Source: Lachnotalea glycerini
Lineage (GTDB): Bacteria > Bacillota > Clostridia > Lachnospirales > Lachnospiraceae
Length of the DNA: 64,000 nt
Direction: 5' to 3'
Assembly (NCBI RefSeq): GCF_003201285.1
Contig: NZ_QICS01000001.1
Span: forward strand, 210,678 to 274,677
How positions within the stretch are numbered: the stretch's first letter is position 1; every line of letters starts with the position of its first letter. Both the position numbers and the translations under genes were made by a program. This document shows positions 17,503-27,374 of this stretch, in pieces. The notes under the pieces are model-generated. The model made no database searches, was not told where the DNA came from, and saw nothing but the letters and a program-made list of their open reading frames with translations.

Positions 17503-19019
17503 TAGATGAAAGGGATGAGGAATTAACTGAGCTTTTCAATCGTTTTACTATGATTGAATATTTAAAGGATAATCTTAGGAATAAAGATATGTTTATCGCT
17601 ATATGTGATGTAGATTTTTTTGCTAACATTAATGCAAAGGTGGGAGACGAAGAGGGAAATAGTATTCTTTATAATATTTCAAAATTTTTAAAGCAAGAAA
17701 TCAAGGGAACAATTGGACGTTATGGCGGTGATGAATTTATTTTTGCCTTGTCGGAATTGGAAATAGAGAATGTTTTAAAGATTATGAGGGAATTGAAAAG
17801 AAAGATGAGAAAACAGAGGTTTATTCAAAATAATGAATTGTATTGTCGTGTTCCAATTTCTTGTAGCTATGGTGTAACCTTTGCCAAGAGAGGAGAAAAT
17901 GTCAATTATGCATTAAAAAATGCAGAAATTGCTTTAGCCATGGCTAAGAAAAAAGGAAGAAACCGAATTGAAGTTATATCAGATTTATCATTGTATTTTA
18001 TGAAAGACAAAAAAAACTTTGTTTCAACTGTGTGCGGCAGTGGCCTTCGTGGATATTCAGGAGATGGTGGAGAGGCATATCATGCACAGCTTGCAGAGCC
18101 ATATGGAGTCAGTGTTGGAGAAAATGGTGAAATATATATTGCAGATCGAGGAAATCATTGCATTCGAAAGGTAGATTTAAGAGGTAAAATATCAACTGTA
18201 GCTGGCTGCGGAAAGATAGGGTATACAGGTGATTATGGAGCAGCAATATCAGCGACTCTTAGTAAACCAAGCGGCGTGGCCTATGAAAAAGGAGGAAATT
18301 TCTATATAGCAGATACTGGTAATCATTGTATTAGAAAAGTAGATAAATTCGGTATAATTACTACTTTAGCAGGTGATGGGAGTGAAGGAAAAGCCGAATT
18401 GGAAAAGAATCCAGATGTTGTTAGATTAAGCAGACCAGGTGGTGTTGCGGTGGATGTTAATGGCTATGTTTATACAAATGATTATGGAAATAACCGTGTT
18501 TTAAAAATAGACCAATTTGGAAGGTTAATAGAAGCTTATGGAAATTCTGAATTCGGCTATAAAGGGGATGGTGAAGGAGTTGATTCGATAAGGTTTAATA
18601 AACCATATGGTGTAACTGTTACCAAGAATGGCAGGAAGGTTTATATTCCTGATTATGAAAATTATTGTGTGCGTTGTATTGATACAAAAAGGAAAAATGT
18701 CAGCACAGTTTTTCATTTCAACGATTATGATGAAAAGCTACTATATGGTGGTCCATATTGGGTAGATATTTGGAAAAATCAGATTTTGTGTATTGCAGAT
18801 GGAGTAAAAAACCATATTGTTTTTTATGATATAGATAAGAAAGCAATTAAATTAGTGTTGGGAATGACAGAAGGCGGATACAAAGATGCTGCCGGACCAA
18901 AGGAGTGGCCGTGCTTTAATGTTCCAGCAGGAGTTGCGGTGGATGAGGAAGCGGCAGTTTTATATGTCGCAGATTATGCAAATAATGCAGTTAGGAGGGT
19001 AAATCTAAGGATGTTATGA
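17499..19019 (+). CDS. GGDEF domain fused to NHL repeats
   Basis: The start is GTG 17499 overlapping the SDR stop, with GGAGGA 8 bp upstream. Residues 1-165 are a diguanylate-cyclase-like GGDEF domain, with DVDFF and an intact RYGGDEF signature. Residues about 175-506 are a beta-propeller of NHL repeats (YGVSVGENGEIYIADRGNHC, GNHCIRKVD repeated). No signal peptide or membrane segment is seen, so it should be cytoplasmic. NHL propellers bind proteins or small ligands; the GGDEF part may make or sense c-di-GMP. This pairing inside a polyketide-like operon is unusual and recurs at 34561. Confidence 0.8.
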   Translation: MIDERDEELTELFNRFTMIEYLKDNLRNKDMFIAICDVDFFANINAKVGDEEGNSILYNISKFLKQEIKGTIGRYGGDEFIFALSELEIENVLKIMRELKRKMRKQRFIQNNELYCRVPISCSYGVTFAKRGENVNYALKNAEIALAMAKKKGRNRIEVISDLSLYFMKDKKNFVSTVCGSGLRGYSGDGGEAYHAQLAEPYGVSVGENGEIYIADRGNHCIRKVDLRGKISTVAGCGKIGYTGDYGAAISATLSKPSGVAYEKGGNFYIADTGNHCIRKVDKFGIITTLAGDGSEGKAELEKNPDVVRLSRPGGVAVDVNGYVYTNDYGNNRVLKIDQFGRLIEAYGNSEFGYKGDGEGVDSIRFNKPYGVTVTKNGRKVYIPDYENYCVRCIDTKRKNVSTVFHFNDYDEKLLYGGPYWVDIWKNQILCIADGVKNHIVFYDIDKKAIKLVLGMTEGGYKDAAGPKEWPCFNVPAGVAVDEEAAVLYVADYANNAVRRVNLRML

Positions 19020-19918
19020 TAAAGACACTTATTATAGTATTAATCATCATTATATTAAAATTATTCACATATGTGATTTTGGAAGGAAAAGCTGCGATTC
19101 AGTTTTCTTACAAAATATGCCATCCAGTTAGAAATCCAAGAGTACTAACGGTAAAGGAAAAATATCATATTGAAAAAATTACAACAAAATCTTCTTATGG
19201 TACAGATTTGTCAGGTCTGATTATAAGTCCAAAACAAATAAAAGGTAGTATCATTGTATGTCACTATCTGGGAGGTAATAAAGAAGCAGTTGTATCTATG
19301 TTAGAACCTCTAATAGAAGAAGGATATCAAATCGTCAGTTATGATTATATAAACCATGGTGCCAGCAGCAATAGTCTTTCAACAAAGTATACATTAATGA
19401 AAGACTTTGATTTGTTTTTTAAATATATCCAAAGCCGAAAACTTTCAATGAAATATGGAATTATTGGATTCTCAATGGGAAGCACACTTGTTATTCATGG
19501 AATGGCAAACTACCCAGAAATTATTACAGGTGTTATTGACAGTGGACCTTTGATGAATACCGAAAAATATTTTCAATATGTATTAGATTCGAATAAGATA
19601 AATCATTGGTTGGAGAGAAAACTATTTATATGGTATCAACTGTATATAGCAGGTTTTAGGAAAATGGAGAGAGTGACGAAAAAGGAATTAGCCATGATTA
19701 GAGATAGACATATCTTGTTTATTCATGGAACACGAGATAATATAATTGGTCTTGATGATGCCAAACAGGCTATCGAATATTTAAAAACCAATGACATTGA
19801 GTTATGGGTGATGGAAGGCGCAAGGCATTTGACTGGATACTTTTTGAAAAAGGAAGAATACATAAAGAAGATAAAAGAAGTATTTGTTGCCATTAGGGAA
19901 GACGATACGTTCGTATAA
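19016..19918 (+). CDS. Membrane-anchored alpha/beta hydrolase
   Basis: Residues about 2-22 are a hydrophobic N-terminal segment (LIIVLIIIILKLFTYVIL), so the protein is probably membrane anchored. The rest is an alpha/beta hydrolase: nucleophile in GFSMGS, a DNIIGLDD acid loop and His in GARHL. It could release the product from a carrier, act as an acyltransferase, or activate an exported precursor. ATG 19016 overlaps the upstream stop (ATGA). A decayed copy of its 5' region is present at 42331. Confidence 0.8.
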   Translation: MIKTLIIVLIIIILKLFTYVILEGKAAIQFSYKICHPVRNPRVLTVKEKYHIEKITTKSSYGTDLSGLIISPKQIKGSIIVCHYLGGNKEAVVSMLEPLIEEGYQIVSYDYINHGASSNSLSTKYTLMKDFDLFFKYIQSRKLSMKYGIIGFSMGSTLVIHGMANYPEIITGVIDSGPLMNTEKYFQYVLDSNKINHWLERKLFIWYQLYIAGFRKMERVTKKELAMIRDRHILFIHGTRDNIIGLDDAKQAIEYLKTNDIELWVMEGARHLTGYFLKKEEYIKKIKEVFVAIREDDTFV

Positions 19919-19949
19919 AAGTAAAATACATCATATTAGGAGGGATAGA

Positions 19950-21269
19950 GTGAAAAATATTTTACTGGTTAATCCAAGAGGAAATATTTTTGGAAAAAAT
20001 GAAAAAATGTCAAATTTTTTACAAGAGTCAGAATACATGGAGAGTTTCAAACTTCTATGGTCAGGTCCAAATCTTGGATTATTGACATTAGCCGCGCTAT
20101 TTCCAGAAGACTGGGAATGCACCTATATAGATGAAAATTATAGAAGTATTGATTCTACCAAGGAATACGATATTGTATTTTTAAGTGCAATGACACAACA
20201 AATTGTAAGAGCATATGAAATTGCAGATTATTATAAAGCAAAAAATATTTTTACAGTAATTGGTGGAATTCATGTATCTACTTTACCAGAAGATGCACAA
20301 CATCATGTAGACGTAGTTTTATCTGGTGAGGCTGAGAATGTATGGTTTGATTTTTATAGTGATTATTGTAAAGGAAGTTGTAAGAAAATTTATATACCGA
20401 AGAAAAATACGGTATATCAATTTGAAATACCATTAATTCCAAGGTATGACTTATTAATGGACTATAACTATCCTCTTATTACTGTACAAACAACGAGAGG
20501 ATGTCCTCATAATTGTTCCTTTTGTGCAGCGTCTAAAGTTTTTGGGAATAAGTATAGAAGAAAGAGTAATGAGCAGATTATACGTGAATTTACACTTGTT
20601 AAAAAATTATTTCCAGATAGACTAATTCTATTTGCAGATGATAATGCATTCGTATATACATCATTGAGTATTGAGTTATTAAAACAATTGGAAGAGTTAT
20701 CGATTCGTTTTATTGCACAGGTTGATATTTCTATAGCAAATAAAACAGAATTACTTAAAGCAATGGCAAAGGCAGGGTGTCAGTGGGTTGTCATTGGTTT
20801 TGAAAGTGTAAATGTTAACAGCTTGTATGAATTGGATGATATAAACTGGAAATACAAGCAGTCAAAAAATTATCCGGCTCTGATTCGTTCTATACAAAGT
20901 TTTGGAATAGGGATATATGGTACATTTATTATAGGTCTGGATTGTGATAATATCAATATATTTCAGGATACGGCACAATTTATTATTGATAATCAACTTT
21001 ATAGTGCAAATATAACAGTTCCTACTCCATTACCTGGTACAAAGATGCGTACCCAGATGCAAGAGAAAGGCAGAATATTGGATTACGGATGGGACTATTA
21101 TACACTATGGGACGTTGTTGTGAAATTTACTAATTTTACTAAAGAGGAAATTGAGGATGGATTAGTACAGCTATATAAGAAAATTAACAGTGAGGAAAAT
21201 ATTAAAAAGAGACTAGCACATTTAAAGCAATTAGCTAAAAATCGCAATGTAGTCTTAGCTGAAAAATAA
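19950..21269 (+). CDS. B12-binding-type radical SAM protein (3 of 6)
   Basis: GTG 19950 follows AGGAGG with a 6-bp gap, so I prefer it to the longer open frame. The 439-residue product has PNLGLLTLAALFPE, VIGGIHVSTLP and the radical SAM cysteines at 185, 189 and 192 in RGCPHNCSFC. It closely resembles 4146, 31304 and 40993. It lies between a hydrolase and an AT/ACP pair. Expected chemistry is SAM-dependent radical modification of the nascent acyl chain. Confidence 0.85.
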   Translation: MKNILLVNPRGNIFGKNEKMSNFLQESEYMESFKLLWSGPNLGLLTLAALFPEDWECTYIDENYRSIDSTKEYDIVFLSAMTQQIVRAYEIADYYKAKNIFTVIGGIHVSTLPEDAQHHVDVVLSGEAENVWFDFYSDYCKGSCKKIYIPKKNTVYQFEIPLIPRYDLLMDYNYPLITVQTTRGCPHNCSFCAASKVFGNKYRRKSNEQIIREFTLVKKLFPDRLILFADDNAFVYTSLSIELLKQLEELSIRFIAQVDISIANKTELLKAMAKAGCQWVVIGFESVNVNSLYELDDINWKYKQSKNYPALIRSIQSFGIGIYGTFIIGLDCDNINIFQDTAQFIIDNQLYSANITVPTPLPGTKMRTQMQEKGRILDYGWDYYTLWDVVVKFTNFTKEEIEDGLVQLYKKINSEENIKKRLAHLKQLAKNRNVVLAEK

Positions 21270-21291
21270 AGCAATGTAGTTGGAGGGGTAA

Positions 21292-22251
21292 ATGGAAAAT
21301 TGGAATGGTTATGGAATAGGCTTTCCGCCTCGTGAGGTGGTACAGAAAGGTCTTAATATAGAATTTTATGAGCAGTTCGATTCTTTTCGAAAGTTATATG
21401 AGGAAGCATCATACCTTTTCAAATTTGACTTTTATAAGGCATCTTTTAAAAGGGCACAGGTAATTGAACAGCAGATGCTCTGCTTACTATTGTATTGTCA
21501 TGGAATTACAAAGATATTAACGGAGCAGATTGGTCTTCCAAAGTTCACGCTGGGATATAGTCAGGGAGAATTTGCAGCTATTACTGAAAGCAGTGGTATG
21601 GATTTTTTTGTGACAATGGACTTGGTATATAGATTAGAGAAAATCATAATGCAGAATCAAGAAAAGCTGACCGGAAAAATGTGTCGGGTAGTTGATTTTT
21701 CCTATGAAAGGTTACAGGAACTTTGTAAACGAGTTGATCCGGTTGGAAATGAGGTTTCTATTGCAATACATATATCAGATAGGCAAAATATTATAGCAGG
21801 TAAGCAAGATAAGGTAGATAGTGTTTGCAATATGGCAAAGCAGGAATCGGCACATTTTATTATACCAACAGGAGACAGCGTATATCACTGCTTAATGTGT
21901 AGTGATATACAGAAAATGGCAAAGCACGAATTTGATTCGCATAAATTTCAAAACAGCGATATTGATGTGTTTTCATGTTTTACAGGGGAATCGACACGAT
22001 TAGCAGATATAATAAAAAGAAATATTTCTAATCAAATTGTTAATATGATTCAGTGGAAAAGGCTGTGTGATAATGTTTACAAAACGGGGGTAAGGCATAT
22101 AGTTGAAATTGGTGCGGGAACAACTGTAAGTGGAAATATGAGATTAAATTATCCTCAGTTAAAATATTCTTGGATAAATAGCCCTGGTGATTTAGAAGAA
22201 GTAGTGAAGACGTATAAGGCTATAACTGAAAATAAAAAGAAGGAGATATAA
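21292..22251 (+). CDS. Stand-alone malonyltransferase-like protein
   Basis: The 319-residue protein has the FabD/AT fold: Ser90 in GYSQGEFAA (usually GHSxGE) and a candidate catalytic His in DSVYHCLM. The N-terminal FPGQG motif has become GIGFPPR. The shift from GHS to GYS suggests an altered or non-malonyl substrate, or a hydrolytic proofreading role. It overlaps the ACP start by one base and is therefore coupled to that ACP, as an AT/ACP loading pair. Confidence 0.75.
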   Translation: MENWNGYGIGFPPREVVQKGLNIEFYEQFDSFRKLYEEASYLFKFDFYKASFKRAQVIEQQMLCLLLYCHGITKILTEQIGLPKFTLGYSQGEFAAITESSGMDFFVTMDLVYRLEKIIMQNQEKLTGKMCRVVDFSYERLQELCKRVDPVGNEVSIAIHISDRQNIIAGKQDKVDSVCNMAKQESAHFIIPTGDSVYHCLMCSDIQKMAKHEFDSHKFQNSDIDVFSCFTGESTRLADIIKRNISNQIVNMIQWKRLCDNVYKTGVRHIVEIGAGTTVSGNMRLNYPQLKYSWINSPGDLEEVVKTYKAITENKKKEI

Positions 22252-22496
22252 TGGACGATAAGGAAATAGGCGAAGTAATTATAAAAATAATTCATCAAGC
22301 AATGGAAACAAATATTGAAATTGAACTTAACAATCGTTTGGAAGAGATTAGAATAAACTCTATGTCTTTTGTCAAGATAATAGTAGGAATTGAAAGTTAT
22401 TTTGATTTGAATTTTGAGGATGATAAGCTATCTATTTCCTATTTTAATACAGTAATGGATTTAGTCCATTACACGTTGTACCTTATTAATCAGTAA
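22251..22496 (+). CDS. Acyl carrier protein, atypical site
   Basis: An 81-residue ACP-like protein with the attachment serine in IRINSMSFVKI, where DSL has become NSM. AAGGAGATATA precedes ATG 22251. It likely works with the preceding AT-like protein. It is the last gene before a 640-bp gap, so it probably ends an operon. Confidence 0.75.
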   Translation: MDDKEIGEVIIKIIHQAMETNIEIELNNRLEEIRINSMSFVKIIVGIESYFDLNFEDDKLSISYFNTVMDLVHYTLYLINQ

Positions 22497-23137
22497 CTCT
22501 TTGTTAAAAATTATTTTTGTATAGTATTAGGTTGTACTCCTAACGTTAAATGTATTCAATTAGTGAGGAGGTAATTTTAATGACAGAGCTATGATTTAAA
22601 ATATGTGATAAAGCTGGAATTATAACTTTGAAATTATCAATATCGTGAGAATAAGCGGCTTACAGAGTAAAATATCAAAATTATATCCATAATTGCACAA
22701 ACAATTAAAAAATGTTAATAAAAATCGCAATTATTATATTAGTGTAAGCATTTTTGTAATTAAAAAATCTTAAAATACCATTAGTTTACTGTATTGTTTG
22801 TTGTATTAAATAAAAATAAATAGAAAAATAAATATAATATTGATAAATAATTAATAATATGATACATTGAATTAAAATAAATAAATACCAGATAATTTTA
22901 TTATTTTTATTTAATTTAAAATCAATATGAAATAGAAATAATAAGGTTGAATAATAAAAATATTAAGATGATAACATAGAGAATTGTTTATTTAACGTAA
23001 AAGACTACATTAATTATGGTAGATTTATATTAGTGGGAATCTAAAGGAACTAAAATAGGGAACATATATATCATCCACGCCTCATTGTGTGATTTGGAAA
23101 TATACTATTTTAATATTTTGATTTAAGAGGGGATTAT
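22497..23137 (+). other. AT-rich 640-bp intergenic region
   Basis: No gene is visible. A GAGGAGG ribosome site at about 22565 is followed by ATG 22580 and only three more codons before TGA, probably a decayed gene start. The rest is extremely AT-rich and likely holds the promoter for the exporter and protection genes, but I cannot pick it with confidence. Confidence 0.5.
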
Positions 23138-24910
23138 ATGAAAAGACTATTAATTAATCTTAAATTTATTTTTAAGATGATGTACGAGTTTCAGCCTAAA
23201 AAATTATATATATTTCCATTAATTATATTGGTAGAGGCACTTAATCCATTTATTGTAATTTTTTTTCCAGCAAAAATAATTAACCAGCTAGTGGCTAAGG
23301 ATATATGGGAAAATGTACTAATGACAGTTTTGTTGATGTGCTTGACAAAGTTTGTATTAAGCTTTCTTACTTATATATTATTTGAATTTGATATTGTTTA
23401 TCAAGCTTGTTTTCTTTTTCAATTGACAGGAGAAATATTAAAGAAATACATGCAGATAGATTTAAAGGATTTGGAGTCACCTGAAACATTTAAAAAATAT
23501 TACATGGCAAATCAGGCGTTAGAACAGGGTGCTGGTTTCTTCATGGATACAGTGAAAAAATGTATGGTAAATGTAATACAGGTTATTGGAACCTTGGTAA
23601 TCTTACTTACGCTAAATTGGTTTGTAGCAATTGCAATATTGTTGGTTGTTGTATTGAATACATTCTTACAAAACAAGATACTAAAGATTTCATATGATTT
23701 GGACAAAAAGTTAGTTAATCAAAATCGAAAACATGCTTACTATGAAAAGATTATGTATAATTTTGAATATGGAATGGAGATAAGGCTGTATTCCTTGAGA
23801 GATATATTACTGAAGCGTTACTCTAGAAATAAAGAAAGTATAATAAAGGAGAAAAGAATAGCAAATCAGAAAACTACTGGATTCAAGTTTTGCATTGAAA
23901 TGGCAAATTATTTGCAACAAGGTGGAATATATATATATATTATAATGAAAAGTTTTGCAAAAGGAATAAAGATAGGTAACTTTTCTATGTATATATCTAC
24001 TTTGGAGACGTTTAAGTCTTCGGTAAATAATATTACAGAAAGCATAATTAATATAAATAAGTTGGGATTAAGAATAGGGGATATACGAACGTTTATGGAA
24101 ATGAATTGTGACTTACGTGAAACTGCTAGATTAAGCGATGATTTATGTAACTTTAATGATTATACCATTGAATTTCGAAATGTAAGCTTTAAATATCCAA
24201 CAAAGGATGAATATGTTTTAAAAAATGTATCAATAAAGATACCGTACAGAACGAAATTAGCTGTTATAGGAAATAATGGAGCAGGAAAGTCGACATTTAT
24301 AAAATTACTAATTAGACTATATGAGCCAATAGAAGGCGATATTTATTTAGGAAATATAAATATTAAAGATATACCACTTGAAAAATATTATAATTTGATA
24401 GGAATAGTATTTCAGGATTACCGCTTATTTTCATTTACGATAAAGGATAATATTGTTTTTTCAGATAATATTGAATCAAGCGATTGCTGGTTAAATACAA
24501 TATTGGATAAAGTAGATTTAAAAACTATGATTGAAAAAACAAACTTTGGCTTAGATACCTATGTGAACAAGAATTTTGAAGATACAGGTATTAAATTATC
24601 TGGAGGTGAATGTCAGAAAATAGTAATTGCAAGAGCTATTTATAGAGATGGAAGCATAGTCATAATGGATGAACCAACAAGTGCGCTTGATGCAATTGCA
24701 GAATTTAGGACTTATCAGCAGTTTAACGAAATGCTTTATGAGAAGACTGGAATTTATATTTCGCATAGAATGGCAAGTACAAAGTTTTGCGATAAGATAG
24801 TTGTATTTAAGGATGGAGAAATATGCGAGTATGGAACACATCAGGAATTAATGGAGAGTAGAAAAGAGTACTATAATATGTACTTAATACAAGCACAATA
24901 TTACACTTAA
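23138..24910 (+). CDS. ABC exporter half-transporter 1
   Basis: A 590-residue transmembrane-ATPase fusion. Residues 1-320 contain several hydrophobic helices. The C-terminal domain has Walker A GNNGAGKST, signature LSGGECQK and Walker B IVIMDEPTSALD. This is the exporter (MsbA/multidrug) layout, and it would act as a heterodimer with the next gene in the inner membrane. TAAGAGGGG precedes ATG 23138. First gene after the AT-rich gap, so probably the start of an operon for export and self-protection. Confidence 0.9.
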   Translation: MKRLLINLKFIFKMMYEFQPKKLYIFPLIILVEALNPFIVIFFPAKIINQLVAKDIWENVLMTVLLMCLTKFVLSFLTYILFEFDIVYQACFLFQLTGEILKKYMQIDLKDLESPETFKKYYMANQALEQGAGFFMDTVKKCMVNVIQVIGTLVILLTLNWFVAIAILLVVVLNTFLQNKILKISYDLDKKLVNQNRKHAYYEKIMYNFEYGMEIRLYSLRDILLKRYSRNKESIIKEKRIANQKTTGFKFCIEMANYLQQGGIYIYIIMKSFAKGIKIGNFSMYISTLETFKSSVNNITESIININKLGLRIGDIRTFMEMNCDLRETARLSDDLCNFNDYTIEFRNVSFKYPTKDEYVLKNVSIKIPYRTKLAVIGNNGAGKSTFIKLLIRLYEPIEGDIYLGNINIKDIPLEKYYNLIGIVFQDYRLFSFTIKDNIVFSDNIESSDCWLNTILDKVDLKTMIEKTNFGLDTYVNKNFEDTGIKLSGGECQKIVIARAIYRDGSIVIMDEPTSALDAIAEFRTYQQFNEMLYEKTGIYISHRMASTKFCDKIVVFKDGEICEYGTHQELMESRKEYYNMYLIQAQYYT

Positions 24911-24931
24911 ACTTACGGAAGGATTGAAAAA

Positions 24932-26719
24932 GTGACAACATTTGTAAGGAATATGCGAACTTATGTAATTTTAAAGGATATTAAGCTATATGTTTTTTTA
25001 AATATAATAAATAGTGTTTTAACATCATTATTGGGAATATATGTAATTATATTTCCTAGAAAAATAGTAGATTATGTAATAATTGGTGATTTTAATAAAG
25101 CAGTTGAGACGGCAATTTTGTTTTTAATATTTAATGTACTAACTGCTGCTATAAAAATAATTATTACATATACTGTAGATAATCTGAAAGAGTATGTAAA
25201 GAAGCATTTTGATGAAAAATTAAAAAAAAAATTTATGGATTTGGAATATCAAAAGATTGAAACATCTAGTTTGTTAGATGAAAAAGAAAGAGCTAAAGTT
25301 GGTGCTGACAACATAATTGATTTAGTTGAAAATATTAATATTCAAATATCCTGTCTCTTTACAATTGGTTATGTTTGCTACCTTCTCTTTCACTTAAGTT
25401 TAGTATTAGTCTTTCTTGTAATTGCAACTGTTTTATTCAGCTCCTTTTTGAACTACCAAAAAATAAAGGTAGAAGAACGATTACAGGGAAATTTCGTAGT
25501 TCTAAATAGAAAATGGGATTATTTAAATTATATTTGTAGAGATAAAGATAATAGTAAAGAGATAAGGCTCTATAATTTGAGTACTTGGTTGTCTGATAAA
25601 ATAAGATTTTTTGTTGAAGACAACGAAAGACTAATAAAGGAGAACTATAGGGCTTCAACAAAGGCTAGTATAGGAGATACTTTTGGCCAAAATGTACAAG
25701 TATTAATCGTATATTTATATTTAGGATATAGAGTAGCATTAAATTTAATTTCTATAGGCGAATTTATACAGTATATTACAGCTGTTAACATGTTATCGGA
25801 TAGCTTGACAAAATTAGCTAAGAGTTTTCAAACAGCTTTAAAAAATTCGAAGTTTATAAACAACTATGATAATTTTCTACGAGAGGAGGATGTGGAAGAA
25901 GGAACTTTAGACATGCCTGAGAATATGGACACCTTTACGTTAGAGATTAAGGATATATCTTTTCAATATCCTAATACAAATGAATATATTTTAAAGAATT
26001 TCTCGCTTCAAATCAATTATGGGAAAAAATTGTCTATAGTGGGCTTAAATGGTGCGGGAAAGACAACATTAATTAAGCTGATTCTTCGATTATATAAACT
26101 AGAAGAAGGAACTATTCTCTTAAATGGTGTAGATATAAGAAAATATAAATTAGAGGAATATAGAAAGAGATTCTCAGCTGTTTTTCAAGATTTTAAAATT
26201 TACTCCTTTAGCATCAGAGATAACATTTTAATGTCAGATATGAGTGAAGAAGATAACGGAATTATTGATGAAGAAAAGGAAAAAGAAGTATGGAAATCAA
26301 TTCGTAAAGTTGATTTTTATGAAAAGGTTGCGGTTTTAAAAGATGGGCTTGATACCTATATGCTTAGAGACTATGACGTAAATGGAATTGAACTGTCTGG
26401 TGGAATGCAGCAAAAGATTGCATTAATCCGGGCATACTATCGTAATCCGAGAATGCTTATATTGGATGAACCAACTTCCATGCTTGATCCGTTTGAGGAA
26501 TATAAAATGTATAAGAGTTTAGGAAAGATAGCAAGTGATAAAACTGCTATATTTATATCACATAGGTTAGCAAGTTCAAAATTTTGTGATAAGATTGCGT
26601 ATATTGAAAATGGAAGAGTGGTTGAATATGGAACACACGATGAATTAATGAAACTTGGTAAGCGATATTGTAAGCTATTTACCACTCAAGCACAATATTA
26701 TGAAACAACAGTATCGTAA
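24932..26719 (+). CDS. ABC exporter half-transporter 2
   Basis: A 595-residue partner of the preceding protein: membrane helices in the first 320 residues, then Walker A GLNGAGKTT, signature LSGGMQQK and Walker B LILDEPTSMLDP. GTG 24932 follows a GGAAGGA site 21 bp after the previous stop. Both genes share the rare aspect of lacking any N-terminal peptidase domain, so they look like small-molecule rather than peptide exporters. Confidence 0.9.
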   Translation: MTTFVRNMRTYVILKDIKLYVFLNIINSVLTSLLGIYVIIFPRKIVDYVIIGDFNKAVETAILFLIFNVLTAAIKIIITYTVDNLKEYVKKHFDEKLKKKFMDLEYQKIETSSLLDEKERAKVGADNIIDLVENINIQISCLFTIGYVCYLLFHLSLVLVFLVIATVLFSSFLNYQKIKVEERLQGNFVVLNRKWDYLNYICRDKDNSKEIRLYNLSTWLSDKIRFFVEDNERLIKENYRASTKASIGDTFGQNVQVLIVYLYLGYRVALNLISIGEFIQYITAVNMLSDSLTKLAKSFQTALKNSKFINNYDNFLREEDVEEGTLDMPENMDTFTLEIKDISFQYPNTNEYILKNFSLQINYGKKLSIVGLNGAGKTTLIKLILRLYKLEEGTILLNGVDIRKYKLEEYRKRFSAVFQDFKIYSFSIRDNILMSDMSEEDNGIIDEEKEKEVWKSIRKVDFYEKVAVLKDGLDTYMLRDYDVNGIELSGGMQQKIALIRAYYRNPRMLILDEPTSMLDPFEEYKMYKSLGKIASDKTAIFISHRLASSKFCDKIAYIENGRVVEYGTHDELMKLGKRYCKLFTTQAQYYETTVS

Positions 26720-26739
26720 TGTTTAGGGGAGGAAATAAA

Positions 26740-27351
26740 ATGATTATTGATAAATATTTAGATGAAGTAGTAGATAATTTGCCGGAACATCCAAAGTTTA
26801 TGCATTCAAATATTAATGTGAATGTAGATGAAATCAAAATGATAATGATAAATGAGAGTATGCCAAATAATATAAATCATTATTTCTATAGTTCAGCTAA
26901 TAATGCAGAATATGCAGCGTCAGCAGTAAGTATTTTCAATAAAGCAGGCGAAGAGGTGAGCAGGGTAGATGATATTTTAAATATGGGTATTTATATAACA
27001 AGTGCTGTAAAATGGTCAAAGGAGGAAGCTATTATTCCTAGTGAAATGGTAAAAAAATATTCTTTTTTATTAGAAGAAGAGCTTAAGTTGTTTCGAGATT
27101 TGAAAGTAATTATGCTAATGGGTGATGTAGCAAAAAAATCTATGAACATTATTTCAAAGCGCAATACGAAAAAAAATGTAATTCCTTCTATAGCTACGTA
27201 TAAGATCAGGCAAAATGATTTTTTTTATAAGGATATACAAGTTATCCCTTCTTATATTATGACAGGGCCTAATCTTCTTCTTGAAAAAAATAAAATGAAT
27301 ATGATTGTTGAAGATGTACAAAAGGGACTAAGAATTTTAAAGTTACTATAG
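26740..27351 (+). CDS. Uracil-DNA-glycosylase-superfamily-like protein
   Basis: A 203-residue protein. ATG 26740 follows AGGGGAGG and is preferred to ATG 26719. Residues about 25-35 (IMINESMP) resemble the active-site turn of the UDG superfamily. A later IMLMGDVAKK and a C-terminal VIPSYIMTGPN resemble the core strand and the HPS-type loop. No uracil-specific residues stand out, so the substrate may differ. It is next to a Fpg/Nei-like gene and after the exporters, which suggests self-protection against DNA damage. The family call is tentative. Confidence 0.55.
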   Translation: MIIDKYLDEVVDNLPEHPKFMHSNINVNVDEIKMIMINESMPNNINHYFYSSANNAEYAASAVSIFNKAGEEVSRVDDILNMGIYITSAVKWSKEEAIIPSEMVKKYSFLLEEELKLFRDLKVIMLMGDVAKKSMNIISKRNTKKNVIPSIATYKIRQNDFFYKDIQVIPSYIMTGPNLLLEKNKMNMIVEDVQKGLRILKLL

Positions 27352-27374
27352 TAAGAAAGAGTGGAGGGAATAAC

